This document shows positions 6,274 to 7,308 of a stretch of DNA of 7,308 nt, piece after piece. Numbering within the stretch: the stretch's first letter is position 1; the number at the start of each line of letters is the position of its first letter. The notes under the pieces were generated by a model. That model saw nothing but the letters and a program-made list of their open reading frames with translations, did not search any database and had not been told where the DNA came from. The position numbers were made by a program, and so were the translations under genes. Source of the stretch: Alphaproteobacteria bacterium MarineAlpha9_Bin7 (GTDB lineage Bacteria > Pseudomonadota > Alphaproteobacteria > UBA7887); the NCBI GenBank assembly GCA_002938115.1, contig PTKD01000098.1, positions 1 to 7,308 of the forward strand, read 5' to 3'.

Positions 6274-7128
6274 TCATTGGTAAATTGATGGCTTGCCGCG
6301 GACGCTTATCCTCCACAATAGTCGTTCAGACTTAGGTCTTGTTGGCGCACCGATCGGTGTTGCGCAATGCAGGGTCATCTGGGTATCCCAAATTGCAATG
6401 TCGCCGACAGCATACTTGTGCGCATATAGATATTTGTCTTGCAGACAATGTGCCTTCAGTCCGGCAATCAAATTGCTTGCCTTCTCTTCTTCCATTCCGT
6501 CAATGGTGAATGCAGTGCCAGCAATGGCGTAAAGAGCGCGTTCCCCAGTTACGGTGTGGGGACGCACGAGAGGATGTGGCACTGGTGGCACCCGAGCGGC
6601 TTGCGTGCCCGTTAGTTGCCGAGTTCGACGTTCACCGTCTCGGCCGGATGTTGCCCCGTAAAAATGGATAGCAGTCATGCCAGCAATATTTTCCTTTATG
6701 GAAACGTCGAGGTCGTCATATGCGGCTTTCGTATCGACCAATCGCGTTTCTCCGCCGACGTCCGGCACTTTTCGTGCATAAAGCATGGTTGCGGTTGCCA
6801 CGTCCGCTTCGTACGCTTGATCGGTATGCCAAAAAGCGGCGCTATTGCGACTTAGGTCATCCTTGCCTGGTAGATTCCCCACTGCGAGAAGATCCGGATA
6901 GTCGGGCATCCTGGAGGTATTAACTACATGTTGTATAGGCGTGCCCCATAACCGGCCAAACTGCAAATACTGACCCACGTTGCATGCCTGATTTTTAAGA
7001 ACAACAAGGCGGTGATCGTAGAGTACCTTTGTTAGACTGCGAAATGTTTCGTCGGAAACGCCGGCTGCAAGATCGAGGCCATACACGGAACGGCCGAACG
7101 GCCCATCGAGTTTCTCGTAGCGAATCAC
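6274..7128 (-). CDS. TauD/TfdA-family Fe(II)/2-oxoglutarate-dependent dioxygenase, substrate unknown
   Basis: The 284-residue protein belongs to the TauD/TfdA family, cytoplasmic non-heme iron enzymes that couple 2-oxoglutarate decarboxylation to substrate hydroxylation. The iron triad is H101-x-D103 (FWHTDQAY) and H254 (DTQMTLHCATP). The 2-oxoglutarate side probably uses T128 (GGETRLVD) and R273 (LLWRISVRG). Length matches E. coli TauD (283). H67 aligns with TauD H70, but the taurine-contacting Y73, D94 and N95 appear by eye to be N70, S96 and A97, so taurine is unlikely. The loop between H254 and R273 is about four residues longer than in TauD. The start codon is GTG, supported by GGAGAGG nine bases upstream. 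It stands alone in the window, converging on the CNNM/CBS gene, with no transporter or regulator beside it to suggest a substrate. Confidence 0.9.
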   Translation of the reverse strand: MIRYEKLDGPFGRSVYGLDLAAGVSDETFRSLTKVLYDHRLVVLKNQACNVGQYLQFGRLWGTPIQHVVNTSRMPDYPDLLAVGNLPGKDDLSRNSAAFWHTDQAYEADVATATMLYARKVPDVGGETRLVDTKAAYDDLDVSIKENIAGMTAIHFYGATSGRDGERRTRQLTGTQAARVPPVPHPLVRPHTVTGERALYAIAGTAFTIDGMEEEKASNLIAGLKAHCLQDKYLYAHKYAVGDIAIWDTQMTLHCATPIGAPTRPKSERLLWRISVRGKPSIYQ

Positions 7129-7155
7129 GTTTCGATACCTCTCCAGTTAGGGCTA

Positions 7156-7183
7156 AGCATAGCACTTTGTAATTTTGTGAAAA
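7156..7183 (-). promoter_or_regulatory. Candidate promoter for the dioxygenase gene
   Basis: On the minus strand TTTTCA (7178-7183) and TATGCT (7156-7161) are separated by 16 bases, each matching four of six sigma-70 consensus positions. The predicted transcript would start around 7149-7150, immediately before the GGAGAGG ribosome binding site and about 20 bases from the GTG. This geometry is plausible but unproven. Confidence 0.35.
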
Positions 7184-7190
7184 GGCCCGG

Positions 7191-7200
7191 AGGATATCCT
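7191..7200. promoter_or_regulatory. 10-bp palindrome AGGATATCCT upstream of the candidate -35
   Basis: AGGATATCCT is a perfect palindrome seven bases upstream (in the minus-strand direction) of the candidate -35 box of the dioxygenase gene. The position would suit an activator or repressor site. A 10-base palindrome can also occur by chance, and no regulator is recognised. Confidence 0.25.
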
Positions 7201-7308
7201 TTATTTCATAAGATCAAGACGTGTTTGGGTTATGCTGTTGTCGAGGTGTAATTTCGGTATTTATTTATTTTTTTTGGGCGTCAAGGTCGAGAGAATTCGC
7301 TATTTCCT

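Larger units (their letters stand above)
7129..7308. other. Upstream region of the dioxygenase gene; no gene seen
   Basis: These 180 bases to the window edge hold no supportable coding region. They contain the dioxygenase Shine-Dalgarno, a candidate promoter, a 10-bp palindrome and an AT-rich tract (about 7255-7275, including eight T in a row). The tract is not preceded by a GC-rich stem on the plus strand, so it is not a clear terminator. Confidence 0.6.

Noticed and set aside
6616..6923. Overlapping plus-strand open frames opposite the dioxygenase gene
   Set aside because: They are antisense to the catalytic HxD region of a clear family member and have no supporting signals.
7201..7277. 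Plus-strand intrinsic terminator ending in the T-rich tract
   Set aside because: No GC-rich stem precedes the T run; the only pairing seen upstream is a three-base CGA/TCG.

Overview
The window looks like a core chromosomal segment of an alphaproteobacterium, probably related to Rhodospirillales. The main clue is gene order: xerD and two uncharacterised envelope genes run leftward, and a divergent aroK-aroB pair followed by a CNNM/CBS (CorC/HlyC-type) membrane protein gene runs rightward. From general knowledge this neighbourhood recurs in alphaproteobacteria. No gene was placed by database search, so the taxon is an inference. Base composition looks roughly balanced by eye. I see no mobile element, CRISPR array, tRNA or rRNA.

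Left block (50-2842, minus strand): three tightly packed genes, read right to left. The first encodes a 46-residue single-pass membrane protein. The second encodes a 586-residue exported protein of helical-repeat character. The third is xerD, the site-specific recombinase that resolves chromosome dimers. The first two genes overlap by 20 bases. The second and third share one base in a TAATG junction. They therefore look like one transcript with coupled translation.

Divergent control region (2843-3001): about 160 bases separate the leftward operon from aroK. It holds a perfect 12-base palindrome (TTGACCGGTCAA) and two GC-rich 10-base palindromes close to the small gene's ribosome binding site.

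Right block (3002-6137, plus strand): aroK and aroB encode shikimate kinase and 3-dehydroquinate synthase, enzymes of chorismate synthesis. They overlap by ATGA. The aroB ribosome binding site lies in the loop of a perfect 6-bp hairpin formed by the last codons of aroK. After a 134-base gap comes a CNNM-CBS-CorC/HlyC membrane protein, likely linked to magnesium or other cation transport.

Right edge (6138-7308): a convergent 136-base spacer with two stem-loops leads to a minus-strand GTG-start gene for a TauD/TfdA-like Fe(II)/2-oxoglutarate dioxygenase of unknown substrate. It has a good Shine-Dalgarno and a candidate promoter. The last 180 bases hold no visible gene.

The region is mostly ordinary housekeeping sequence. 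The points that deserve attention are the uncharacterised envelope pair coupled to xerD, the aroB start-site hairpin, the palindrome before aroK, and the unassigned dioxygenase. I found no convincing undescribed defence or mobile system.
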